This document shows, one piece after another, positions 1-10,246 of a DNA stretch of 64,000 nucleotides. The stretch's first letter is position 1; the number at the start of each line of letters is the position of its first letter. The notes beneath the pieces are model-generated. The model searched no databases. It had not been told where the DNA came from and saw only the letters and a list, made by a program, of their open reading frames with translations. Location of the stretch: the NCBI GenBank assembly GCA_963402885.1, contig OY727096.1:30361820-30425819 (forward strand). Direction: 5' to 3'. The DNA is from Antedon bifida (lineage: Eukaryota > Echinodermata > Crinoidea > Comatulida > Antedonidae). Made by a program: the position numbers and the translations under genes.

Positions 1-116
1 GAAAACATATTTTTTTTTCTACTGAAGTGATTAACTTGATTAAAACTAAAATATAACATATTCCAAGTCTGATTTAATTAATCTTCATTTTTCATGTTTT
101 GAGGGACAATACATCT
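1..116. mobile_element. Right end of a TTAA MITE (cut by the window edge)
   Basis: Matches the right third of the 3632-3962 element and ends GAGGGACAATACATCT followed by TTAA at 117-120. The left end is outside the window. Bases 121-643 hold intron sequence with nothing else I can name. Confidence 0.75.
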
Positions 117-643
117 TTAATATCATATTATATTTGTTATGTGAAGTAGTTAATTAAAAACATGCTAATCTGCTTGTTGTCATCTTTCCACAATAATGAG
201 TATAGATTCGTGTATATTTGGAATATTTCACGTATCGTTTAAACCGTAACTCTATCTGAACAATTAAATATACACTTTAACTTTGATTTTTCATCATTCA
301 ACATGTTTAGGTTAGTAATTATTGTGATTCAATTTATCTATACGTTATCTGGAACAAGTAGTTGCATTATTGTTAAGGCAATTGCGTTTTTCTACATTAA
401 TTATTTGTTTTGGTTGTTTCTACATGCGATAGGGTTTCTACATTAGCAGAAGTGTGCTGAAAAAATAGTTGATTTTACTTCTCCATGTATTTCAATGAAC
501 AGAATCGTTTCAAAATATTAATGAATTGACAAAATGCAAATATGGAACATGTAATGTAAGCTGCATGTCCTACATTTATTGTGATATCCTTCAATTATTA
601 CTAACATTTAAATTAATTATGTAAACTTGTCTTGATCCAATAG

Positions 644-970
644 ATTGTGTCAAAAGTATCTATCTAAACACAAGTGATGTTATCAACATAACTTCCCCAA
701 ATTACCCTGAAAACTACGATAACTACCACAACTGTGAATGGATCTTAGAAAGTCCGCAGAATACAGGAATTCTACTCACTATATATGACCTAGATCTAGA
801 CTATTCTGACTCTTTAAATATTACTTATGTTGACGTCTTCGGCAATACAGTGACTGAATGGAATAGTAACTACCAGATTCTAGCAAAAACAAACTTGAAC
901 ATAACTTTTCAAAGTGATTCTTACGGCGTTAACAGAGGATTTGCTCTAGGGCTGAAGGTTATTGACATAG
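644..970 (+). CDS. Gene 1 exon: CUB domain (first in window)
   Basis: Acceptor CCAATAG, donor GTAGGC, 327 nt, phase 1-1. Reads SPNYPENYDNYHNCEW, then a Phe/Tyr-Asp-Leu strand and RGFALGLKVIDIG, the same type-A CUB found in gene 3. It has the first cysteine pair (DC... and HNCEW) but neither cysteine of the usual second disulfide: the site that is CCD in gene 3 is YSD here. Confidence 0.9.
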
Positions 971-3900
971 GTAGGCCTATAGTTACTTAATTATTATTAT
1001 TTTTTTAAATATTATCTTTATTTTGTTATTATTATTTATTTATTGTTATCATAATTTAAAAAAAGTAATGTCTTTTTCTTTCCAACACATAATGAATGCT
1101 TTTTTTTCAATTTTGTACAATATTATCTTCTTTGTAGAATGTTCTGGATATCTGTGCTTGACTGGTAATCGTATTGGTGTATGTCTAGATATGTCTTTAG
1201 TTTGTGACGGATTCGATGATTGTGGTGATTGGTCTGATGAATTTTTAGGTTGTACAAAGCGTGAGTTTAAGTAATGGATTAAAACAAAGGATCAAAAGAA
1301 ATATATTTGATATAATTCTCAAGAATATTGCTCTCTCAAGATTTTGGGAGTAAAAAGATGTTAATACTTATTTTAAATTAGTTCTGTTACCAGCAGTAGA
1401 GTTGCCTACAAACAAAGCCTGGGCCTGAGCGCGTCTAAATTATTAACCACAACGTGAACTATTTACATAGTACGTTGTTTTTCTCCTATCATAATTCCCA
1501 TAGAACGTACACTTAAGACAAGGAATGTCCTGGTTTAATGTTATTTAATTATTATGGTTTGTTTTTACAACCCGTCAAACATTGCAAGACAAAAGTACAG
1601 AGTTGGAGTTCATAATAAACTCCAAATTGCACTTGACGTACTTTGTCCAATTATATAAATTGATTGTTACTTGACCGATTGAAATATCATAAGTTTCCAG
1701 ACATAGTTGTGCAACCGCAACCATTCCTCTTTCAAAATTGTACTTTATACAAATAGTTAAATGCTCATTTGTGAAATTAATAAGTCATTATTCTGTAATC
1801 GTTTATGATGAAATATTTTTTTTAATAAATACCAACAAGCACCAATGCGTGCTAGCTTGGCACGTACGCACGCATTTTAAGCTAGTCCTAATTTTGCAAG
1901 TGTTAATCCCACAACGAAATCAAAGTATAATATTATGTTTAGCTGAATTATTCGGTAAATGTTTAATAGAGTTCAAAACCAATTGACAGCAGCGTAGATC
2001 TTTCCTTCACCTTCAATACGGCTTTTAACGTAATGAAACAAAATTTCTCGGTGTTATCCTAGACTCAAAGTTATCCTGGCAGTCCCATCGTAATAATATT
2101 TCAAATACAATTTCTAGAAACATTGGAATAATGAATAAACTAAAGCACTATCTCCCACAGCACATTCTTTTATCTTTATATAACACCTTAGTTTTACCCT
2201 ATATTAATTATTGTAACATATCTTGGGCTACCACAATTGATAAATTTCTTTACTTGTGTCCCTGGACGAGTCCTGAAGCAACCAATATTGACAACATCTT
2301 TAAACTACAAAAACGTGCTATCAGGATTTGTGCAGGGTCAACCAGAATAACTCACACCAAAAACTTATTTAATAAATTTAATATACTTAATGTATTTGAT
2401 TTACACAAATTACAAACTTATATTTGTATGTATCGTCTAAAAAATCACTCCTTACCAAATCATATTATTTCTTTATTTCCTAAACAACAACCTGATATTC
2501 ACAATTACAATACAAGATTTGCTAAAACAAATATTTTATCTGAAAAGCATACATTTCATTTAAGAAGAAAATCGATTTTTTATAATGGTCCAAAACTATG
2601 GAATTTATTAAGTATTTCATTAAAATATCTTTCTTGTTTCCTTTCTTCTTCGCTTAATTGAATTGAATACCTTATCATATTGTTCATCTTGTAATTGTAC
2701 TATTGTCTTAGCAATTTAAGCATTTGTATTTTTTATTGTAAGCCGGACTGCTATTGTATACCTTCATTTTTTTTAATTTTAACCCTTTTTAACTGGTGGT
2801 CACGACTTAAAGTTGTCCGCAACTTATTTTGACCTCCATCCGCACATTTTTGATGTTTTTTTTGTTTATTGTAATTTTCTTATTTGTATTTGTAATTTTT
2901 ATCTTTTATTTTAAAATGTGTGGAGAAACTAATAAAACAAACAACCAAAACGTAAACTTTGTCAGGCGTATCTTTCACTGATAAGTTACAAAGACTACCA
3001 TTCATCAATCATTATCATTTTAGGTGCATAATGTCCAGATTATTATTATTCTTTTGTCAGATAATAATGTGACTGAAACATTTCTCTGTGGTAATGAAAC
3101 CCAAATGATAACATCGCCTGGATATCCAAATCATTATGGAAACAACCAGTACATTGAATGGACATTTACTACTCACACTGGAAGCTTCCTCTCAGTAGAA
3201 TTCTACGAATTTCAACTTGAGAACAACTATGATAATGTGACTATTTACAGTGACGGAGAAATGATTGGTAGATTCAGTGATTCCAACAATACTCCACAAA
3301 AAACCATATCTAACAATAACACAATAACGGTTGTGTTCAATACAGATAGTAGTGTGGTGTATAGAGGATTTCAGGCTAAAGTGTCTGTGTACCCTGAAGC
3401 CCCAGGTAGGTACATACACTCATATTATATAGTTAGACCTAGCACATGTTTCCCTTACAATGTGACTCATTATCGGTAAGTTATTATAATAATGACATTG
3501 GTTTTTGTAATTATGCTATCGCAGATTGCGTTTGCATAATCAGGTGCAAAGGATTGGAACTTATAATAGAAATGAAGCATTTCGTACGTGCCAGTGTTTG
3601 TGGTGTGGTACGAGACTACTACTACTCTTAAAGATGTATTATCCCCTGAAAAACATTTTTTTTGTTAAATATTCAATGTTAATGTCACATAATAGTTATC
3701 CATCTTGACCAAAAATATGATCTAAACAAATATTTACCTGAAAAAAAAAATGTAATTTTTTAAAGCAAAAAATGGTCGAATTGGCTGCCAGCCAATAGAT
3801 TTTTGGTTGAATTTTACAATTTATTATGTTATAAGTGAAAACATTATTTTTGTTCTTTTTTTTCTCTGGAAGTGATTAACTTTATTAAAACTAAAAAATA

Positions 3901-6900
3901 ACCTATTCAAAATCTGATTTAATTAATCTTCATTTTTTATGTTTTCGGGGGACAATACATTTTTAACTCTACCCAACATCTAATATCTTTTCAAATCACA
4001 GATGGTTTATGTATTGATTTTAACGATGGATATTCTGGCTGGACTCATTATCATAGTTCCCACATATGGATGAGATCATCAGAAAGATATAACGTTGACG
4101 ATTTGGGAAAACGTTACTCAATATCAGGAAAACGTTACTCAATATCAGGTAAACATATTAATAATTTGTGTTAAATAGTGTGATTATTATACGATTGAAA
4201 ATAAGTACATAGACAAAAAAAAACAGAAATATATCACTAAAATTCTTATATAGGTGTTATGTATGTTTCTTTTAGATGATTACTACATTTATATTGCAAA
4301 CAACTATGGCCAAAGTGGATACAAATATAGCTACCTTAAGAGTCCATATCTACCAGACAAGTGGAATGAAGCATGTCTTATGTTTTATTACTACATGAGT
4401 GGAAGTTCATACCAATACCTTTATGTAAAGCAATACTCATATTTTGGATCATCTTCTGTGTTCATCAAACATGATGGTGATCATAACAGCCGACGGTGGA
4501 AGTTTGCACATGTAACTATCGATATGAGCAATAACAATAGTTCTTACTTGCTAATATACGGTAGAGCAGGCTATTATGATGCAGAGATAGTTGCTGTCGA
4601 CAATATTTATATTAGCGAGGGCGCATGCTCTGATTATCTAGGTATGATTTATATTTATTTAGATTCATGGAATAAAATGTGTGAAACGTTAAAATGAGAA
4701 TTAAAACACAATATTATAGGCTATTATGTACCACGCTTATTTCATATTTCAGGCATGTCCATTTGCTGTCCCTTCCGTGCCTTTTAAAATTATTTTTGTA
4801 TTATGGGTGGGGTATATTTTGGGTATTTTCATATATTGAGTATATGTACAGTATACATTTATTTTAAAAAGACATTTAAAAAGTTAACTTGTGAGCGAAG
4901 TGGGTCATTGACTCTTACATAGCAATAGCAAGATAGGGTTAAATTAATACGTTATTTATGTTAAACAATATTCTTTTGACTTACAATTGCTTTCTTTTCT
5001 ACAATTGAATTTAATCAAATTGGCCTGCCAGCTAATGCATTTTTGGCTAAATTTAACCGTTTATTTTGTCTTTTTATAGGTTAAAACATTATTTGTTTAG
5101 TGTTTAAGCCTACCTTAATTAAAACTACAAAATAACCTATTCAAAGTGTGATTTTATTAGTATTTATTTTATTTTGGGAAAGAATACAACCTGACGATGT
5201 TTGGGATTAAACTTAACTTTTAATTAATTTATATTCGATATAGATAATAATAGAAACAAACTAACTGTGGTTTATATACATTGTCTATTTTTAAAAAAAG
5301 TACCGGTAATTATTGTAATATTAATTATTATTTAAATTACAGATAAATCATCGGAATTACCAACAGAGGCTAGTATTCAGTCGACGGTAGGCAGTAAGTA
5401 CAACACAATGATAAAAAAAAATAATAATATTTTCAATGTTTTTTAACGTTGTAATTTTAGCACTATATTTATTTTATAGATTTGCTATACATATAATTAT
5501 AAAAGACAAAATATGAATATTTACTTAAAACCGAATAAGCACCAACACAGTAATAATAATTGGTTCTGTACATGCAAATGAAAAAAAAATATTCTTTTGC
5601 TCATTTTGTAATTCATTGACAACTTTCCTTGTTCCAGAAACATCATCGATAACTGAAGCGACAGAATCAACATCCAAAGATATTACATATTCATTGAAAA
5701 GCGAGAGAACCACATACCCAAGCAACGTTTTTTCAACCACCGTCAGTGATGCTTCACCGATGTCAACATCGAGTATTACTAAAATGACACATACTGACGT
5801 AACACCACTGTTATCGGATAAGAATACTGACTCAACATCGTTTGTACCTTCAGCGATAGACTTCACAACACACAAAAGCAGTACCGGACATTTGGTGAAT
5901 ATATTTACTGATACTTCTGAGAAGGCAACTTCCAACTCATTCGTTGATTCCTCAAAATATTTCGAGATCACAACGGAACCAAAAATACCGAGTAGCGATG
6001 TTGGAAATGGTGAGAAAACTACAATTCCAGAAACAGGTCAATCAACTGCTTTGGTTGATGACAATCATGATGAAAATGGTGTGACATTCGAGAAAACTAC
6101 AATACCAGAAACAAATATAAATTCTGAGGCTACAACAACTATGTCGATTGACAGATACTCGCCGAATAATGATGACGGTACAATTGAGCAAACTTTCATT
6201 CCTGAAACTGAAAGAACAACTCTAGGAACAAGAGCCAAGCCGGATGAGATAGTTTCGTGGTCGAGTAGCTATGATGGAAATATTGAAACAACTGAGCGAA
6301 CTATAATTCCAGAAACAGAAAGAACAACTCTGGAAACAAGAGCCAAGCCGGATGACATAGTCTCGTGGTCGAGTAGCTATGATGGACATTTTGAAACAAC
6401 TCAGCGAACCTCAATTCTAGAAACAGAAAGAACATCTCAGGACACAACATCTGATAACTTAGGCTCGAGTAGTTTTTATGTAGAGAGTGAAGTAACTCAA
6501 CAAACTAGTATTCCAGAAACAGAAAGAACAAAACAAGCCGCAACAGCTACTGTAGATGACATGGTCTCAATAACAAATATTGATGATAGAAACGATGAAA
6601 CAACTGAGCGAACTTCAATTCCAGAAACAGAAAGAACATCTCAGGACACAACATCTGATAACTTAGGCTCGAGTAGTTTTAATGTAGAGAGTAAAGTAAC
6701 ACAACAAACTACTATTCCAGAAACAGAAAGAACAAGACAAGCCGCAACAGCTACTTTAGCTAACATGGCCTCAATAACAAATATTAATGATGGTAAAGAT
6801 GGAACAACTGAGCAAACTTTAATTCCAGAAAAAGAAAGAACATCTCAGGACACAACATCTAATAACATAGGCACGAGTAGTGTTTATGTAGAGAGTAAAG

Positions 6901-9900
6901 TAACACAACAAACTACTATTCCAGAAACAGAAAGAACAAGACAAGCCGCAACAGCTACTTTAGCTAACATGGCCTCAATAACAAATATTAATGATGGTAA
7001 AGATGGAACAACTGAGCAAACTTTAATTCCAGAAAAAGAAAGAACAACTCTGGGAACAAGAGCCGCGTCGAATGATATAGTCTCGTGGTCGAATAGCTAT
7101 GATGGAAATGTTGAAACAACTGAGCGAACTTCAATTCTAGAAAGAGAAAGAACATCTCAGGACACAACATCTAGTGTGAATAACATAGGCTCGAGTAGTG
7201 GCGGGAGGAGCGAAGTAACTGAGAAAACTAAAATTCCAGAAACAGAAAGAACAAAACAAGCGGTAACAGCTACTTTAGATGGCATGGCGTCAAATATTGA
7301 TAATAGAAACGATGAAACAACTGAGCAAATCTCAATTCTAGAAAGAGAAAGAACCCTTGAAACAAAAGCTATGCTAGATGACATATCCTCAAGTTCAAGT
7401 AGTAATTATGGAAATATATATACTGGTCAAACTTCAGTTATTCCAGAAACATATACATCGACACAACAGATTGTTTCTGAAGAATCAAATATAGTTGACC
7501 TTATAGTAACCACAGAGACAGCTACTAAAACAGAGAATGATTCCACAACACATTTTTCCAGTAAGCACATGTTATTGAAATTTAAATATGTTTAAATTAG
7601 TCATATCAAGGAAGAGCGTACGTCTACCATAAAACCACAAAAGTGAATTATTGTTTTAACAGAAAAACATCAAAACGTTCATATCTTACAGGTGATAATT
7701 ACGAAGAAGCCGTTTTATTGATATTAAAAGGCCGACAGGTATGAGTACACTAACAAATATTGCAGGGTTTTAAACCATTATTAGTCAACGTCCATAATTT
7801 ATAGGCCTATTCACTTTTTAAAATAAATATAATGTCAACTAAAAAAAAGACGATACAAATGTAAATGTTTTATAATATAACGGTTAATAATTTACATATC
7901 GTTACAGTGGATTACCGTCAAAGAAGTATTTCGCTTCAGTGCTTCAAAAGCCATGAACACATACTGCTATTCAAGGTCTGCTCTCTGTTGTGCATGGACA
8001 GAATGCAATGAGTGAGTTTTGCTAATTTATATCGCGGTTATAAAGTGGAAATAATTACGATTATTCGTTGTCAATAATATTCCGTCAACTGAATGAACAT
8101 TTTAAGTAAATATAGCTTACCATCGCATTGATCTAAACATTTTCTCATACAGCATCACATATGTTTTGTATCAGTTGGAATAATAAGTGTTAGGTTAAGG
8201 CACAAAATACATCTATGACACTGGACATGTACATCGTAGAATTATTATTTGCAGTGTACAATGAATAAAATTAGGATACAGTACACATTTTATCATTATT
8301 GTTGCGCAATAAATATTTATTTTAAATATGCATGACTCACGCAACATCTTTTTTTTTTGTTGCATCACACATTCACAACATCCTAATATGTCTAATAATT
8401 TAACTCAACTTTTTGTTTAAACAGAAAGGATACCTTAAATGGAAATATAACAACATCCAAGAATATAAGATTGATCGAAGAAATTGAGAATATTGGCAAT
8501 ACCCAAATAAACATCATTCTGTCGGTCAAATACAACGACTATTTTAAGACATGTTATATACAACATTCTGAAAGACGTAAGAGGAGTAAAGAAAAAAGTA
8601 AAGATCATTCGCAGCTGAGACATATCATTCGCAGAAATACTAATGGTAAAATAATGGTTATACATTATTCTGAAGATATTAAATTATTATTACTATTCTA
8701 GTAAATAGTCGACAGTGCTAACAATTAAACTGTTAACATCAGATAATATGAAATAATAGAAAAATCGACCTACTGAGATGACATTACCATTGATTATTGA
8801 TATAAATTTTGCGGTACACCGCGTGTATTAGTTCTGAAAAGAACTGTTGAGTTTCTCGACGTTTCGATCAATATGCTTTGATCGTCCTCAGGAGTGAGAA
8901 TGCAGAAAGTCCAGGAAACTTGGAATATAAGTGGAAAGGGGTGGGACTGGTGTGAAAGCCAAAAACAATAGCAAGTTCACACAGTGGGAGGGATTGACTC
9001 TAGCTGTAGAAGAGCATTGTTTTTTGACAATATATTACCATTAATTACTTTTGTTTCAGAATACATTCCCTCTGAAGTTGTGAAATCTTCATTTGAAGAA
9101 CAAAAAGAAAATATCGAAACTGCTATTCAGATGGAAATCATAGAGGTTTCTCTTTATTCTAAGAGAGATGACTCTAGTGATGATAACAAATCATACACTA
9201 TATTCATCATTATTGGAGTTAGTTGCTTGGCAGTTTTATTTGTTCTTTGTGTTTTTCGAGTATACAAACAGTACGTATAATGTGAATGTTTAATTACCAT
9301 GTTTAAAATGTAATGTTTAATTGTAAACAAAATGTTGTTTACTTTACTACCTGTGCTGGGTATCTCTTCCCTTCTATTACAAAGTACAAGAGTATTTGTT
9401 TTCGTAAGCCAGTAAACATCTGTTTCGCCTGGCAATAACATTTTAAGGGCGTCGTCCAAAATATGTCTGCGGTAAATTTGAACGAAGTGTAGGCCTAGAC
9501 ACGTGTTGATTAGTTGTCTAGGACTTTAAAACTGCTATTTAAATTACTTTCATTAAATTATCTATGAAATTTATAATTATTCTTGATTCAATGCAAAATA
9601 GATCAAACATTATTCATTTTTTATCCTACTAATTTGACTCAAAGGTTTAACAAATGTGTGACGTATCCGTTTTCGTTATCGTATTCGTAGCGTTAGGAAA
9701 CCTCCCTTATATATATATTTACAATAAAAATGAGTGAGTGGTTGGAATATTGGTCAATGTGGCATGTATGTCAAAATATACTAGGATTTATAATTTTAAA
9801 AAAAAGTTTTTAGAATTTATTAGAATCTATGTTATTGTGAAGAAATAACTAACATTCTCATGTGTTTTTTAAAAATTAAAACAAGGCATCATCAAACTGG

Positions 9901-10246
9901 CAAAACAAAACATTACAAGAAAAATGTCGTTTCTACAAGTGTATCAGCTGGTGTTAGTGGAGTAAAATCTCACGAACTTTCATCAGGTAGGTCTATTGTA
10001 ACAGTAATTAGTTCTCATTGGTGTATCAAAATGTAATGCAAATAAATAACACCATAACACCATTGGAAATAATGACATCAACATACTGTAAGAATTAGAC
10101 GGAGCTGTTGTTAGGTATCTGATTACTGCTTTATCACATTTATAATATTTGTTTTTTCTTCTACACTCTACACAGGCTCATTGAATCGTTTGTTCATCGC
10201 CCCCAGCTTGAAAGAAACACCGGCTTCATTGAATGCATGGGAATAA
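644..10246 (+). CDS. Gene 1: CUB-LDLa-CUB-MAM-mucin-like type I membrane protein (5' partial, multi-exon)
   Basis: Exons read as 644-970, 1138-1260, 3061-3405, 4002-4148, 4276-4641, 5343-5393, 5638-7560, 7692-7738, 7908-8011, 8425-8645, 9060-9270, 9886-9986 and 10176-10246 (stop TAA). All junctions are GT-AG and the sum keeps one frame for 1344 residues. Order: CUB, LDL-receptor class A, CUB, MAM, 17-residue linker, 641-residue Ser/Thr stalk, unrecognised juxtamembrane module, one TM helix, tail of about 58 residues ending LNAWE. The signal peptide must lie before the window. Domain content is that of a cell-surface adhesion or recognition receptor; ligand and signalling are unknown. No kinase, TIR, death or GPCR domain follows the TM. 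Introns up to the mucin exon are phase 1; C-terminal introns are mixed phase (0, 2, 1, 2, 1), so the C-terminal block behaves as one ancestral unit. Its 3' half is duplicated in gene 2. Confidence 0.85.
1138..1260 (+). CDS. Gene 1 exon: LDL-receptor class A domain
   Basis: Acceptor CTTTGTAG, donor GTGAGT, 123 nt, phase 1-1. Six cysteines in LDLa spacing, with the calcium-binding acidic end FDDCGDWSDEF and a final Cys. A complete, apparently functional LDLa repeat, expected to fold around one calcium ion. Confidence 0.92.
1261..3060 (+). other. Gene 1 intron carrying a LINE fragment
   Basis: 1.8-kb intron. 1261-2030 is AT-rich with no exon I can support; 2039-2950 is a 5'-truncated non-LTR retrotransposon listed separately. 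Confidence 0.7.
2039..2950 (+). mobile_element. 5'-truncated non-LTR retrotransposon (CR1/Jockey-like), 3' end
   Basis: From about 2039 the frame reads KFLGVILDSKLSW and continues without a stop to 2661 through IMNKLKHYLP, LVLPYINYC and LQKRAIRI. This is the region just after the RT catalytic core in CR1/Jockey-group elements. The 3' UTR runs to about 2950 and ends in AATAAAAC-like short repeats. The RT core with its FADD box is missing, so the copy is dead. It lies in the sense direction in an intron. Confidence 0.85.
3061..3405 (+). CDS. Gene 1 exon: second CUB domain, cysteine-poor
   Basis: Acceptor TTTTGTCAG, donor GTAGGT, 345 nt, phase 1-1. CUB landmarks: ITSPGYPNHYGNN, the strand after EW, FYEFQLENNYDNVTIYSDG, and VVYRGFQAKVSVYP. 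Only one cysteine (FLCGNE) remains; the usual second Cys is Ile (QYIEW) and the second pair is absent. It is more divergent than the other CUBs here. An upstream AG at 3023 could give an alternative acceptor but fits the phase less well. Confidence 0.85.
3632..3962. mobile_element. TTAA-flanked MITE, same family as 37731-38077
   Basis: Flanked by TTAA at 3628-3631 and 3963-3966. Left end AGATGTATTATCCCC, right end GGGGGACAATACATTT, matching the terminal inverted repeats of the better-preserved copy at 37731-38077. No coding capacity. Lies in the intron between the second CUB and MAM exons. Confidence 0.8.
4002..4148 (+). CDS. Gene 1 exon: MAM domain, N-terminal part
   Basis: Acceptor AAATCACAG, donor GTAAAC, 147 nt, phase 1-1. 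Reads LCIDFNDGYSGWTHYHSS, the opening Cys-x-Asp-Phe and Gly-Trp of MAM. The last 42 coding bases are two perfect copies of a 21-base unit (4106-4126, 4127-4147), giving GKRYSIS twice and an insertion of 7 residues. Confidence 0.85.
4276..4641 (+). CDS. Gene 1 exon: MAM domain, C-terminal part
   Basis: Acceptor TTTCTTTTAG, donor GTATGA, 366 nt, phase 1-1. MAM pattern: YYIYIANNYGQSG, then SPYLPDKWNEACLMFYYYMSG, RWKFAHVTIDM, and VAVDNIYISEGAC. Cysteines at EAC and GAC and the strand order fit MAM, a known adhesion and homophilic-contact module. Confidence 0.92.
4642..5637 (+). other. Gene 1 introns around the small linker exon
   Basis: AT-rich. 4960-5180 resembles a decayed TTAA-MITE (Asn-Trp style internal words shared with 3780-3960) without recognisable ends. 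The only exon is 5343-5393. Confidence 0.55.
5343..5393 (+). CDS. Gene 1 exon: 17-residue linker
   Basis: Acceptor AAATTACAG, donor GTAAGT, 51 nt, phase 1-1. Reads KSSELPTEASIQSTVG. Same length, phase and style as the ten 51-nt linker exons of gene 3 (for example TELQTGTTNSTMV), so probably homologous. Confidence 0.8.
5638..7560 (+). CDS. Gene 1 exon: Ser/Thr-rich mucin-like stalk
   Basis: Acceptor CCTTGTTCCAG, donor GTAAGC, 1923 nt with no stop, phase 1-1, 641 residues. From about 6000 it is built of degenerate repeats of about 35-40 residues around (T)TIPETERTT, then [17 protein letters not shown]. Thr, Ser and Glu dominate and cysteine is absent, as expected for a heavily O-glycosylated, extended membrane stalk. 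Neighbouring repeats are very similar in DNA (6640-6830 against 6840-7030), showing recent internal expansion. Confidence 0.9.
7692..7738 (+). CDS. Gene 1 exon: start of juxtamembrane module
   Basis: Acceptor ATCTTACAG, donor GTATGA, 47 nt, in phase 1, out phase 0. Reads [16 protein letters not shown]. Same length and phases in genes 2 and 3. Confidence 0.85.
7908..8011 (+). CDS. Gene 1 exon: cysteine-containing part of juxtamembrane module
   Basis: Acceptor CGTTACAG, donor GTGAGT, 104 nt, phase 0-2. Reads [20 protein letters not shown], then ALCCAWTEC. The YC and CC cysteines and the FRF and NTYC/NTFC motifs are kept in gene 3. The fold is not recognised; a SEA-like fold before a TM helix is possible. 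Confidence 0.85.
8425..8645 (+). CDS. Gene 1 exon: juxtamembrane module, basic segment
   Basis: Acceptor GTTTAAACAG, donor GTAAAA (8646), 221 nt, phase 2-1. Reads [36 protein letters not shown], then a basic stretch with RRKRS that could be a furin-type cleavage site. The donor is chosen because reading on reaches a stop at 8700 and because the next exon fits only this phase. Confidence 0.8.
8811..8905. repeat. Single arm of a dispersed palindromic repeat
   Basis: TTTTGCGGTACACCGCG through CGACGTTTCGATCAATATGC to CAGGAGTGAGAATG. Same as one arm of the palindrome at 35587-35773; a second copy lies at 24676-24770 in the duplicated gene 2 segment. Intronic. Confidence 0.75.
9060..9270 (+). CDS. 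Gene 1 exon: membrane-proximal helix and transmembrane segment
   Basis: Acceptor TTTGTTTCAG, donor GTACGT, 211 nt, phase 1-2. Reads [19 protein letters not shown], then acidic [11 protein letters not shown], then the hydrophobic span [20 protein letters not shown] followed by FRVYK. Cys-containing TM helix with a basic stop-transfer end: type I topology. Confidence 0.9.
9886..9986 (+). CDS. Gene 1 exon: cytoplasmic tail, part 1
   Basis: Acceptor AAAACAAG, donor GTAGGT, 101 nt, phase 2-1. Reads [15 protein letters not shown], then [18 protein letters not shown]. Basic then Ser-rich. I see no ITAM, ITIM, NPxY or PDZ-ligand motif. Confidence 0.8.
10176..10246 (+). CDS. Gene 1 last exon: cytoplasmic tail end and stop
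   Basis: Acceptor CTCTACACAG. Reads [23 protein letters not shown], stop TAA at 10244-10246. Gene 2 has the same end with four extra residues ([13 protein letters not shown]), an in-frame indel. Confidence 0.85.

Noticed and set aside
2131-2661. 176-residue ORF as a host gene
   Set aside because: It is the C-terminal part of a 5'-truncated non-LTR retrotransposon.
5525-5971. Minus-strand ORFs opposite the mucin exons (also 61008-62832)
   Set aside because: Shadows of Thr/Ser-rich coding sequence; no independent gene evidence.
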